64,000 nt of DNA from Lacrimispora sinapis (lineage in GTDB: Bacteria > Bacillota > Clostridia > Lachnospirales > Lachnospiraceae), in assembly GCF_043633585.1 (NCBI RefSeq), contig NZ_CP141832.1, forward strand, positions 1,798,001 to 1,862,000, written 5' to 3'. Both the position numbers and the translations under genes were made by a program. How positions within the stretch are numbered: the first letter of the stretch is position 1; each line of letters starts with the position of its first letter. Shown here piece after piece: positions 43,562-52,265 of this stretch. The notes beneath the pieces were generated by a model, which was not told where the DNA came from, made no database searches, and saw nothing but the letters and a program-made list of their open reading frames with translations.

Positions 43562-44251
43562 ATGGGCAGAAGAAGACTGGAACCAGAGACAGGTAAAGAA
43601 AATTCAGACCGTTGGATGCTTACCTATGCAGATATGATCACTCTGCTCCTGGCCTTGTTTATTATCATGTACGGCATGAGTTCTGTGGATTCACAGAAAG
43701 TAAAAGAAATGTCACAGGGATTGGAACAGGCATTAAATCACGGAACATCCAAAACCCAGGTGGGCGGAGCCGGTTCTGTTTCTTCTGATAATCTGGAGAA
43801 AGTATATAAAAGTCTGCAGGCTTACATAAAGGAACGTGATTTGGAACAGACGATTGATGTAACTTCCAGCGGTGCCACAATCACCATTCGTATGAAAGAT
43901 AAGATGTTGTTCAAACCGGATACAGCCGAATTGCTGCCGGGAAGTAAACCGGTCATTGAGGAGATTGCCAGGACTCTGGAAGCCATTTATCCGGATATCA
44001 ATCATATCACAATCACGGGCAATACGGCAGATTTGGGAAACCGGGATGCTTATAATGAGGCAGATTCCTGGCAGCTATCGGTAAACCGTGCGGTTACGGT
44101 ATTGAATCACATGACCTCCATCGGCCTGGAGGCGGATAAGATGTCGATTGAAGGAAACTCTCACTACAATCCCATTGCCTCCAATGATACGGAAGAAGGC
44201 AGAGCCAAAAACCGCAGAGTAGAAATTACGATTACAGGAAGTGCAAACTAG
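43562..44251 (+). CDS. motB: Flagellar stator protein MotB
   Basis: Peptidoglycan-anchored stator subunit, 229 residues. It has a short basic N-terminus, a single membrane segment with the proton-binding Asp24 in TYADMITLLLALFIIMYG, a plug/linker, and an OmpA-like peptidoglycan-binding domain (about 105-226, with NRAVTVLNHM and EGRAKNRRVEIT). AAGGGGGAAGC precedes the ATG. Forms the stator with MotA. Confidence 0.96.
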   Translation: MGRRRLEPETGKENSDRWMLTYADMITLLLALFIIMYGMSSVDSQKVKEMSQGLEQALNHGTSKTQVGGAGSVSSDNLEKVYKSLQAYIKERDLEQTIDVTSSGATITIRMKDKMLFKPDTAELLPGSKPVIEEIARTLEAIYPDINHITITGNTADLGNRDAYNEADSWQLSVNRAVTVLNHMTSIGLEADKMSIEGNSHYNPIASNDTEEGRAKNRRVEITITGSAN

Positions 44252-44261
44252 GACCAAAGAA

Positions 44262-44290
44262 TTGACATTCCCAAGTCTTTATGATAAGCT
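44262..44290 (+). promoter_or_regulatory. Sigma-A promoter of ABC-F leader
   Basis: TTGACA (44262-44267), 17-nt spacer, TAAGCT (44285-44290). It lies right after motB and would start a ~260-nt leader near 44297. Confidence 0.65.
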
Positions 44291-44308
44291 GATACTATAT
44301 TAAACGGA

Positions 44309-44435
44309 AAGAGGTGAAAGAATGGAGTTATAATTCTTGCTGAAGTTACTGCATGAGGAAAAGATAAGAGAAACTATATCTTTTTTTTGTGCCTGTTTTG
44401 CAAGAATATCAATTCCATTCCAAGGCTCTTTTTTT
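44309..44435 (+). promoter_or_regulatory. Attenuator: terminator whose 5' arm is the upstream ORF
   Basis: Bases 44309-44340 (ribosome binding site, upstream ORF and next 7 nt) pair with 44400-44430. The stem is 8 bp (44333-44340 with 44400-44407), a 3x3 loop, 10 bp (44320-44329 with 44411-44420, one G-U), a larger loop, then 5 bp (44309-44313 with 44426-44430), followed by TTTTT (44431-44435). Inside the loop a weaker A-T hairpin (44359-44384) ends in a T run. A ribosome on the upstream ORF would block the 5' arm and allow read-through into the ABC-F gene. Confidence 0.7.
44322..44333 (+). CDS. Three-codon leader peptide MEL upstream of ABC-F gene
   Basis: ATG-GAG-TTA-TAA with a strong site, GAGGTG, five nucleotides upstream. 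The ORF lies inside the 5' arm of the terminator stem described at 44309-44435. Very short upstream ORFs of this kind control several ABC-F and other ribosome-protection genes through antibiotic-stalled ribosomes. Translation is inferred from the site quality and placement. Confidence 0.6.
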   Translation: MEL

Positions 44436-44489
44436 GTTGTTAAATCGGTTGAAAGCGTATATCGCCCATGCTGGAAAAAGATGACAGGC

Positions 44490-44523
44490 GGCTGTGAGAA
44501 TTGATCTCTTGCAGTCTTTTTTT
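44490..44523 (+). terminator. Second intrinsic terminator in ABC-F leader
   Basis: GGCTG (44490-44494) pairs with CAGTC (44512-44516, one G-U) and GAGA (44496-44499) with TCTC (44505-44508), followed at once by seven T. Its 3' arm can instead pair with 44540-44548 (CTGCAAGAG, perfect 9 bp) or with 44400-44415 (14 bp), so it is part of a switch. Confidence 0.65.
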
Positions 44524-44561
44524 GTGCAGAAATAGTATTCTGCAAGAGTGGAGGTATGCCG

Positions 44562-46091
44562 ATGTCGTTAATACAAGTTACGGATTTGTCATTCACTTAC
44601 GAGGGTGGGTACGATCCGGTATTTGAGCATGTATCGTTTCAGATTGATACCGATTGGAAGCTGGGATTTACAGGGAGAAATGGAAGAGGGAAAACGACCT
44701 TTTTAAATCTGTTAATGAAACGCTATGAATACTCGGGAAGGATTATTTCCAGCGTGGAATTTGAATATTTTCCATTTCCGGTACCAGACCAGGAGAGAGA
44801 CACTTTGGAAATTATAGATTCTATTCTGGGGGATTATGAGCAATGGCAGCTTAAGAGGGAACTTTCCAGATTACAGGTTGCAGAAGAGGTGCTGTACCGC
44901 CCCTTTTTTACGTTGTCAAATGGGGAGCGTACCAAAATACTGCTGGCTGCTCTTTTTTTAAAGGAAGACCGTTTCCTTTTGATTGATGAGCCTACCAATC
45001 ATTTGGACAGGGATGCAAGGAAATTGGTCAGCCGGTATTTAAGCAGCAAAAAGGGATTTATACTGGTGTCCCATGACAGAAAGTTTATTGATGACTCGGT
45101 AGATCATATACTTTCCATCAATAAAACCAATATAGAAGTGCAAAAAGGTAACTTTACTTCCTGGTATGAAAATAAACAGAAACAGGATCAGTTTGAGCAA
45201 TCAGAAAATGAACGTCTGAAAAAAGGAATCCGCCGTTTGGAATCTGCGGCAAGGCAGTCAAAAGAATGGGCGGATCATGCGGAATCGACAAAATTAGGAA
45301 AAAAATCTATGCTGCATGAAAAGTCTGTTGATTCCAGGGCTTATATAGGAGAGAAATCCAGACGGATGCAGATGCGCAGAAAGAATCTGGAACAGAGACA
45401 GGAACGGGCCATTGACGAAAAAAATGGACTGCTGAAGAATATGGAAGAAGCAGAACCATTAAAACTTTTTCCCCAAACCCATCATAGCAACCGGATCCTG
45501 TCCCTGAATAAAGTAGTTCCCTGTTTTGACAGACCGGTATGCAAACCAGTGAGCTTTCAGCTGGAACAGGGGCAGCGCATTTCCCTTCAGGGGAAAAACG
45601 GAAGCGGAAAATCCAGTATCATAAAACTGATTCTGGGAAAAGAAGCATCCGGCATCCAGGTATCCTATGAGGGTACCATAGAAACGGCCGGCGGTATAAA
45701 AATTTCCTATGTGTCCCAGGATTCTTCCTTTTTAAAAGGCAGTCTGACGGAATTTGCAAAAGAATCCGGGATAGAAGATACTCTGTTTAAAGCGGTTCTT
45801 AGAAAATTGGATTTTTCCAGGGAACAGTTTGAAAAGCAGATGGAAACATACAGCGAGGGACAAAAGAAAAAGGTTCTCATTGCCCGCAGTCTTTGCGAAC
45901 AGGCCCATCTGTATCTGTGGGACGAACCGTTGAATTTTATTGATGTATATTCCAGAATACAGATTGAAGATTTGATTCTGGAATTTCAGCCTACCATGGT
46001 TTTTGTGGAGCATGATGAAGCATTTACCAGCCATGTCTCCACCCATAGGGTGCAGCTGGAACAAGTGGATTTTGGACTTTGCAATCAATAG
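44562..46091 (+). CDS. ABC-F ribosome-protection protein (Lsa/CplR-like)
   Basis: Cytosolic protein with two ABC domains and no membrane segment, 509 residues. Domain 1 has GRNGRGKTT, LSNGERTK and LIDEPTNHLD; domain 2 has GKNGSGKSS, YSEGQKKK and LWDEPLNFID, the last form being typical of Lsa/Vga/Msr-type ABC-F. The linker between domains (about 190-305) is charged and helical and would reach the peptidyl-transferase centre. Resistance to lincosamides, streptogramin A or pleuromutilins is likely, by family. Start 44562 fits GGAGG at 7 nt; ATG 44556 is too close. Controlled by the leader upstream. Confidence 0.9.
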   Translation: MSLIQVTDLSFTYEGGYDPVFEHVSFQIDTDWKLGFTGRNGRGKTTFLNLLMKRYEYSGRIISSVEFEYFPFPVPDQERDTLEIIDSILGDYEQWQLKRELSRLQVAEEVLYRPFFTLSNGERTKILLAALFLKEDRFLLIDEPTNHLDRDARKLVSRYLSSKKGFILVSHDRKFIDDSVDHILSINKTNIEVQKGNFTSWYENKQKQDQFEQSENERLKKGIRRLESAARQSKEWADHAESTKLGKKSMLHEKSVDSRAYIGEKSRRMQMRRKNLEQRQERAIDEKNGLLKNMEEAEPLKLFPQTHHSNRILSLNKVVPCFDRPVCKPVSFQLEQGQRISLQGKNGSGKSSIIKLILGKEASGIQVSYEGTIETAGGIKISYVSQDSSFLKGSLTEFAKESGIEDTLFKAVLRKLDFSREQFEKQMETYSEGQKKKVLIARSLCEQAHLYLWDEPLNFIDVYSRIQIEDLILEFQPTMVFVEHDEAFTSHVSTHRVQLEQVDFGLCNQ

Positions 46092-46106
46092 TATTTATGT
46101 TATAAT
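46079..46106 (+). promoter_or_regulatory. Sigma-A promoter for miaB-mutS operon
   Basis: TTGCAA (46079-46084), 16-nt spacer, perfect TATAAT (46101-46106), overlapping the end of the ABC-F gene and 33 bp before miaB. Confidence 0.78.
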
Positions 46107-46139
46107 GGGAAAATCGAATAAAAGTAAGAGGTTAAGTAG

Positions 46140-47588
46140 ATGAATTATATAAATATGACTTATGATGAAGCTTGTCATTACGCACCGACGGAAGAACCTG
46201 CAAGGCAATACTTTTTTATGGAATACTGCAAGGCATTGATCGGCAAACAGAAGGAGATGTCGGGAAAAGACTCCTTTACCTTCCACATTGCAACCTTCGG
46301 ATGCCAGATGAATTCCAGAGATTCAGAGAAGCTGCAGGGAATATTGGAAGCAATCGGTTTTGTGGAGACAGATTCGGAAGAAGCTGATTTTGTACTTTAT
46401 AATACCTGTACGGTCAGAGAGAACGCAAATCAAAGAGTTTATGGCCGTCTGGGCTTTTTAAACAGTTTGAAGAAGAAGAACCCGAATATGATGATCTCCC
46501 TTTGCGGCTGCATGATGCAGGAAGAAGAAGTGGTGGCAAAGATCAGAAAGAGTTATCGGTTTGTAGATATTATTTTTGGTACTCATAACATCTTTAAACT
46601 GGCCGAGCTGATGGCAGAACGTCTGGATAAGAAAAAGATGGTGGTAGACATCTGGAACGGAACGGACCGCATTGTGGAGGATCTTCCCACGGACCGGAAG
46701 TATTCGTTTAAATCAGGCGTTAATATTATGTTTGGCTGTAACAATTTTTGCAGCTACTGCATCGTTCCTTATGTGCGGGGAAGAGAGCGGAGCCGAAGCC
46801 CTAAAGATATTGTGGAAGAAATCAAAAAACTTTCTCAAGACGGTGTCATTGAAATCATGCTTCTGGGGCAGAATGTCAATTCCTATGGTAAAAATTTGGA
46901 TGAGCCAGTATCCTTTGCCGATCTTCTCACTCAGGTGGACCAGATTGAGGGTCTGGAACGGATTCGTTTTATGACGTCTCATCCCAAGGATTTATCCGAT
47001 GAGCTGATTGAAGCTATGAAAAATTCAAAAAAAGTATGCCGTCATCTTCATTTGCCGCTCCAATCCGGAAGCAGCCGGATTTTAAAGGCGATGAACCGGA
47101 GCTATACAAAAGAACAGTATTTGGAGCTTGTGGAAAAAATCAGAACAGCCATGCCGGATATTTCCCTGACAACCGATATTATTGTAGGTTTTCCTGGAGA
47201 GACGGAAGAAGATTTTTTAGAGACCATGGACGTGGTGAAAAAAGTCCGTTTTGACAGTGCCTTTACCTTTATTTATTCCAAACGTACCGGAACACCGGCT
47301 GCCAAGATGGAAAGTCAGATTCCGGAGGAAGTGATAAAGGATCGTTTCGACCGTTTATTAACGGAGGTACAGAAGATTTCCTCAGAGGTATGCGGAAGAG
47401 ATGAGCATACGGAACAAAAAGTTTTGGTGGAGGAAGTGAATGACCATGGGGAAGGCCTTTTGACCGGACGCTTGAGCAATAATACGACTGTGCATTTTAA
47501 AGGAGATCCTTCTCTTATCGGAAAAATCGTGAATGTGTATTTGGAGGAATCCAAAGGCTTTTATTACATGGGAACATTAAGACCATAA
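46140..47588 (+). CDS. miaB: tRNA-2-methylthio-N6-dimethylallyladenosine synthase MiaB
   Basis: Radical-SAM enzyme that methylthiolates i6A37 of tRNA, 482 residues. Auxiliary cluster cysteines are Cys55 (FGCQMN), Cys90 (NTCTVRE) and Cys124 (LCGCMM). The radical-SAM triad is Cys200, Cys204, Cys207 in GCNNFCSYC. A C-terminal TRAM domain covers about 415-480. A ~45-residue N-terminal extension precedes the core, common in clostridia. It opens an operon that also holds miaA, whose product makes its substrate. Confidence 0.97.
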   Translation: MNYINMTYDEACHYAPTEEPARQYFFMEYCKALIGKQKEMSGKDSFTFHIATFGCQMNSRDSEKLQGILEAIGFVETDSEEADFVLYNTCTVRENANQRVYGRLGFLNSLKKKNPNMMISLCGCMMQEEEVVAKIRKSYRFVDIIFGTHNIFKLAELMAERLDKKKMVVDIWNGTDRIVEDLPTDRKYSFKSGVNIMFGCNNFCSYCIVPYVRGRERSRSPKDIVEEIKKLSQDGVIEIMLLGQNVNSYGKNLDEPVSFADLLTQVDQIEGLERIRFMTSHPKDLSDELIEAMKNSKKVCRHLHLPLQSGSSRILKAMNRSYTKEQYLELVEKIRTAMPDISLTTDIIVGFPGETEEDFLETMDVVKKVRFDSAFTFIYSKRTGTPAAKMESQIPEEVIKDRFDRLLTEVQKISSEVCGRDEHTEQKVLVEEVNDHGEGLLTGRLSNNTTVHFKGDPSLIGKIVNVYLEESKGFYYMGTLRP

Positions 47589-47615
47589 ACATAAGAAAAG
47601 AGGATACAAAATAGC

Positions 47616-50270
47616 ATGGCTGGTTTATCACCAATGATGACCCATTATCTGGAGACAAAAAAGGAATATCCGGACTGCATTCTGTTTTACAGACTGGGAG
47701 ATTTTTATGAGATGTTCTTTGATGATGCGGTAACCGTTTCCAGAGAATTGGAAATAACATTAACAGGAAAAGAATGCGGATTAGAGGAACGTGCGCCTAT
47801 GTGCGGCGTTCCTCATCATGCCGTTGAGACATATTTAAACCGTCTTGTTCAAAAAGGTTTTAAAGTGGCGATTGCGGAACAGATGGAAGATCCGAAGCTT
47901 ACGAAGGGGCTGGTAAAAAGAGAGGTTATCCGTGTGGTGACTCCTGGTACCATTACAAGTGCCCAGGCCCTTGATGAGACAAAGAATAACTATTTGATGG
48001 GAATCGTCTACATAGGAGAGACATTTGGAATTGCTGTTGCTGATATCAGTACCGGCGATTTTCTTGTCACTGAGGTTGAGTCCGAACGGGAGCTGACGGA
48101 TGAAATCAACAAATTTTCGCCCTCTGAGATCATCTGCAACGAGGCGTTTTTTGTGTCAGGCGTGGATATCGAGGAATTAAAAAACCGTTATCACACGGTA
48201 GTTTCATCTCTGGATCATCATTTCTTTTCGGATGAAGTCTGCCGGAAAATTCTAAAAGAGCATTATAAGGTAGGCGCACTTTCCGGGTTGGGGCTTGATG
48301 ATTATGACAACGGAGTGATTGCGGCTGGTGCAGTGATGCAGTACATGTATGAGACGCAGAAGAACAGCTTATCCCACATCACAACCATAACTCCTTATTC
48401 CACCGGTCAGTTCATGATCATTGACACCTCTACCAGAAGAAACCTGGAACTTTTGGAAACCCTGAGGGAAAAACAAAAGCGAGGCAGCCTTTTATGGGTG
48501 CTGGACCGTACAAAGACCGCTATGGGTGCCAGAATGCTTCGTACATACATCGAACAGCCGCTGATCCACAAGGCAGATATCATCAAGCGTCAGAATGCCA
48601 TTGAAGAGCTGAACATGAACTACATATCCAGAGAGGAAATCTGTGAGTATTTAAATCCGATTTACGATCTGGAACGTCTGATTGGGCGGATCAGTTATAA
48701 AACAGCCAATCCCAGGGATTTGGTTGCGTTTAAAAATTCTCTTGAAATGCTGCCCTTTATTAAACATATTCTGGGAGAATTCAGCAGCGAGAGATTGAAG
48801 GAGCTTTATGAGGAGCTTGACCCGTTAGAGGATGTTAAGGAGCTGATTGACAAAGCCATTATTGACGATCCGCCTGTTACGGTAAGAGAAGGCGGTATGA
48901 TAAAAGAAGGGTTTGACGAGGAAGCTGATAAGCTGCGCCATGCCAAAACCGAGGGGAAAAATTGGCTGGCAGAACTGGAAGCAAGGGAAAAAGAAAAGAC
49001 CGGGATCAAAAACTTAAAGGTAAAATTCAATAAAGTGTTTGGTTATTATTTTGAAGTTACCAATTCCTTTAAAGATCTTGTTCCGGATTATTTCATCCGC
49101 AAGCAAACCCTGGCCAATGCAGAACGTTATACTACCGATGAATTAAAAGAACTGGAAGATGTGATTCTTGGAGCGGAAGACAAGCTGTTTTCCCTGGAAT
49201 ACCGCTTATTTGGTGAAGTCCGGGATGCAGTTGCCAATCAGGTGCTCCGGATTCAGAAGACGGCCAGAGCGGTTGCAGGGATCGATGTTCTTGCTTCTTT
49301 ATCCTCTGTAGCGACAAAGAATAACTATGTAAAACCGCATATTAATGAAAAAGGGTTGATTGATATTAAAAACGGCCGCCATCCGGTGGTCGAGAAAATG
49401 ATGCGGGATGATTTATTTGTTGCCAATGACACGTATCTGGACAACGGCAAAAACCGTCTTTCCATTATTACAGGCCCGAATATGGCCGGTAAATCCACTT
49501 ATATGAGACAGACTGCCTTGATCGTCCTCATGGCTCAGATTGGAAGCTTTGTTCCGGCAGAGGAAGCCAATGTAGGGATCTGTGACCGCATATTTACCAG
49601 AGTGGGAGCGTCGGATGATTTAGCTTCCGGCCAGAGTACGTTCATGGTAGAGATGACGGAGGTTGCCAACATCCTCCGTAATGCAACCAAAAACAGCCTC
49701 ATTGTTTTAGATGAGATCGGAAGGGGAACAAGTACCTTTGATGGCTTGAGCATTGCATGGGCAGTGGTGGAGCATATCAGCAATCCCAAAATTCTGGGGG
49801 CAAAAACTTTGTTTGCGACCCATTACCATGAATTGACGGAATTAGAAGGTACCATGAGCGGAGTCAACAACTACTGTATCGCGGTAAAAGAGCAGGGGGA
49901 TGATATCGTCTTTTTGAGAAAGATCATAAAAGGCGGAGCGGATAAGAGCTATGGAATCCAGGTTGCCAAACTTGCCGGTGTTCCGGATTCAGTCATTTTG
50001 AGGGCAAAAGAACTGCTGGCAGAGTTAAGCGATGCAGATATTACTGTAAAAGCAAGGGAAATAGCTGAGATTAATTCCAATATTACCCAGAGAAAGGCTG
50101 TTCCAAAACCAGACGAAGTGGACCTGCAGCAGATGTCTCTGTTTGATACGGTAAAAGACGATGACATTATTAAGGAACTGGGAGATTTGGAACTTGGCAA
50201 TATGACACCGATTGATGCGCTCAATACCTTATACCGTTTGCAGACAAAGCTGAAAAACCGTTGGCAGTAA
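47616..50270 (+). CDS. mutS: DNA mismatch repair protein MutS
   Basis: Mismatch-recognition ATPase, 884 residues. The N-terminal mismatch-binding motif is GDFYEMFFDDA (the Phe-X-Glu wedge). The C-terminal ATPase has TGPNMAGKSTYMRQ, then the DDLASGQSTFMVEM and LDEIGRGTSTFDG motifs and the ATHYHEL helix. Start ATG at 47616; the upstream site is AGAGGA. It lies between miaB and mutL. Confidence 0.98.
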   Translation: MAGLSPMMTHYLETKKEYPDCILFYRLGDFYEMFFDDAVTVSRELEITLTGKECGLEERAPMCGVPHHAVETYLNRLVQKGFKVAIAEQMEDPKLTKGLVKREVIRVVTPGTITSAQALDETKNNYLMGIVYIGETFGIAVADISTGDFLVTEVESERELTDEINKFSPSEIICNEAFFVSGVDIEELKNRYHTVVSSLDHHFFSDEVCRKILKEHYKVGALSGLGLDDYDNGVIAAGAVMQYMYETQKNSLSHITTITPYSTGQFMIIDTSTRRNLELLETLREKQKRGSLLWVLDRTKTAMGARMLRTYIEQPLIHKADIIKRQNAIEELNMNYISREEICEYLNPIYDLERLIGRISYKTANPRDLVAFKNSLEMLPFIKHILGEFSSERLKELYEELDPLEDVKELIDKAIIDDPPVTVREGGMIKEGFDEEADKLRHAKTEGKNWLAELEAREKEKTGIKNLKVKFNKVFGYYFEVTNSFKDLVPDYFIRKQTLANAERYTTDELKELEDVILGAEDKLFSLEYRLFGEVRDAVANQVLRIQKTARAVAGIDVLASLSSVATKNNYVKPHINEKGLIDIKNGRHPVVEKMMRDDLFVANDTYLDNGKNRLSIITGPNMAGKSTYMRQTALIVLMAQIGSFVPAEEANVGICDRIFTRVGASDDLASGQSTFMVEMTEVANILRNATKNSLIVLDEIGRGTSTFDGLSIAWAVVEHISNPKILGAKTLFATHYHELTELEGTMSGVNNYCIAVKEQGDDIVFLRKIIKGGADKSYGIQVAKLAGVPDSVILRAKELLAELSDADITVKAREIAEINSNITQRKAVPKPDEVDLQQMSLFDTVKDDDIIKELGDLELGNMTPIDALNTLYRLQTKLKNRWQ

Positions 50271-50288
50271 AAAAAAGGAGCTGATGTC

Positions 50289-52265
50289 ATGCCGAATATA
50301 ACTGTACTGGATCAAAACACCATTAATAAAATTGCTGCCGGAGAAGTGATTGAGCGGCCGGCGTCGGTTGTAAAGGAGCTGTTAGAAAACGCAATTGATG
50401 CCAAAGCCACTGCAGTGACTGTAGAAATCAAGGAAGGCGGCACAACCTTTATCCGTGTAACCGATAATGGCTGCGGGATTCCCAAGGAGGAAGTGCCGCT
50501 GGCCTTTCTGCGCCACTCCACCAGTAAAATCAAATCCGTAGAAGACTTATTTACCGTTTCTTCCTTAGGCTTCCGCGGAGAGGCTCTTGCCAGCATCGCG
50601 GCAGTATCCCAGGTGGAGCTTATTACAAAAACGAGCATAGGATTGACCGGGACCCGTTATCAAATCGACGGAGGAGAGGAACGGTCATTAGAGGAGATCG
50701 GTGCTCCGGAAGGAACTACCTTCATTGCCAGAAATCTCTTCTATAACACACCGGCCAGAAAAAAGTTTTTAAAAACTCCCATGACCGAAGGAGCACATGT
50801 ATCTGATCTGGTGGAAAAGCTGGCCCTGTCCCATCCCGAAATCTCCATCCGCTTTATTCAGAATAATCAGAACAAGCTGCATACATCCGGGAATCACAAT
50901 TTAAAGGATATTGTATACACGGTATTTGGAAGGGAAATAGCTTCCAATCTTTTGGAAGTCTCGGTGAAAAAACCGGAGGTCTCCATTGACGGTTATATTG
51001 GAAAACCGGTGATTGCCAGAGGAAACCGGAATTATGAAAACTATTTTATCAATGGAAGGTATATCAAAAGCAGTATCATCTGCCGCGCCATTGAAGAGGC
51101 ATATAAGCCGTTTATGATGCAGCATAAATATCCTTTTACCATGCTTCATTTCACGATCGAACCGGAGATGCTTGACGTTAATGTCCATCCGACAAAGATG
51201 GAACTGCGTTTCCGGGACGGAGATATGGTGTATCATATGGTCTATCAGGCAGTTGCAAGCGCCCTTGCCCATAAGGAATTGATTCCGGAAGTGGAACTTG
51301 AGAAAAATAAGGAAGATAATCTCCAAAACCTAATAGGAAAAAGGCATGATCCAGCTCCGGAACCATTTGAAAAAAGGCGTCTTATGGCGATGCAGCAACA
51401 GGCTGCCGCAGAAGAACAGAAAGAGCTTCCCCCTGTATTTACGGAAGGGTTTCAAAAACGATTAAGTCCACAGCCGTCTTCTGCCACTATGGATGCGGTA
51501 AAAGAACCAGATGATCTGTTGGAAAACTGGCTGAAGCCATCGGCACCGGCTCTGCCGCAGACGTCCGTAGCGAGTCAGCCATCGGAGTCCTTAGAGCCTT
51601 TACAAAACCCGGAAAGTTCTTCCGCAACAGGAGAAAAGCCAAAGCAGTTGGATCTGTTTGACGGAAAGCTTTTGGAACCCAAAGCCCGGTCTTTGCATAA
51701 GCTGATCGGACAGCTGTTTGATACGTACTGGCTGGTGGAATTTAACGAACAGCTCTATATTATTGATCAGCATGCGGCTCATGAAAAGGTTTTATATGAG
51801 AAAACAATGGCAACACTTAAAACCAGGGAATATACTTCCCAATTGGTCAATCCCCCCATTATTCTTACGTTGAACCGGAATGAGGAAGTCCTGCTGAACC
51901 AGCATTTAAAGTATTTTACGGAAATGGGCTTTGAAATAGAGCCTTTTGGCGGCAGAGAATATGCGGTCCGGGGAGTTCCTGCCAATTTATTTTCCATTGC
52001 CAAGAAAGAACTGCTGATTGAAATGATTGATGGTTTATCGGAAGAAGGTTCTGTCAGCAGCCCGGATATTATTTATGAGCGTGTGGCATCCATGTCCTGT
52101 AAAGCGGCAGTAAAGGGCGGGAACCACCTGTCCTTTGCGGAAGCCAATGAATTAATAGACCAGCTACTTGGCCTTGAGAACCCTTATGCCTGCCCTCATG
52201 GAAGACCTACCATCATTTCCATGAGCAAGTATGAGTTAGAAAAGAAATTTAAGAGGATCGTGTAA
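50289..52265 (+). CDS. mutL: DNA mismatch repair protein MutL
   Basis: Matchmaker ATPase/endonuclease, 658 residues. The GHKL N-terminal region has NTINKIAAGEVIERPASVVKELLENAIDA-type motifs, DNGCGI and GFRGEALASI. The linker (about 340-455) is Pro/Ser rich. The C-terminal endonuclease motif DQHAAHEKVLYE and the metal-site CPHGRP are present, as in bacteria without MutH. The stop overlaps the miaA start by one base (TAATG). Confidence 0.98.
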   Translation: MPNITVLDQNTINKIAAGEVIERPASVVKELLENAIDAKATAVTVEIKEGGTTFIRVTDNGCGIPKEEVPLAFLRHSTSKIKSVEDLFTVSSLGFRGEALASIAAVSQVELITKTSIGLTGTRYQIDGGEERSLEEIGAPEGTTFIARNLFYNTPARKKFLKTPMTEGAHVSDLVEKLALSHPEISIRFIQNNQNKLHTSGNHNLKDIVYTVFGREIASNLLEVSVKKPEVSIDGYIGKPVIARGNRNYENYFINGRYIKSSIICRAIEEAYKPFMMQHKYPFTMLHFTIEPEMLDVNVHPTKMELRFRDGDMVYHMVYQAVASALAHKELIPEVELEKNKEDNLQNLIGKRHDPAPEPFEKRRLMAMQQQAAAEEQKELPPVFTEGFQKRLSPQPSSATMDAVKEPDDLLENWLKPSAPALPQTSVASQPSESLEPLQNPESSSATGEKPKQLDLFDGKLLEPKARSLHKLIGQLFDTYWLVEFNEQLYIIDQHAAHEKVLYEKTMATLKTREYTSQLVNPPIILTLNRNEEVLLNQHLKYFTEMGFEIEPFGGREYAVRGVPANLFSIAKKELLIEMIDGLSEEGSVSSPDIIYERVASMSCKAAVKGGNHLSFAEANELIDQLLGLENPYACPHGRPTIISMSKYELEKKFKRIV

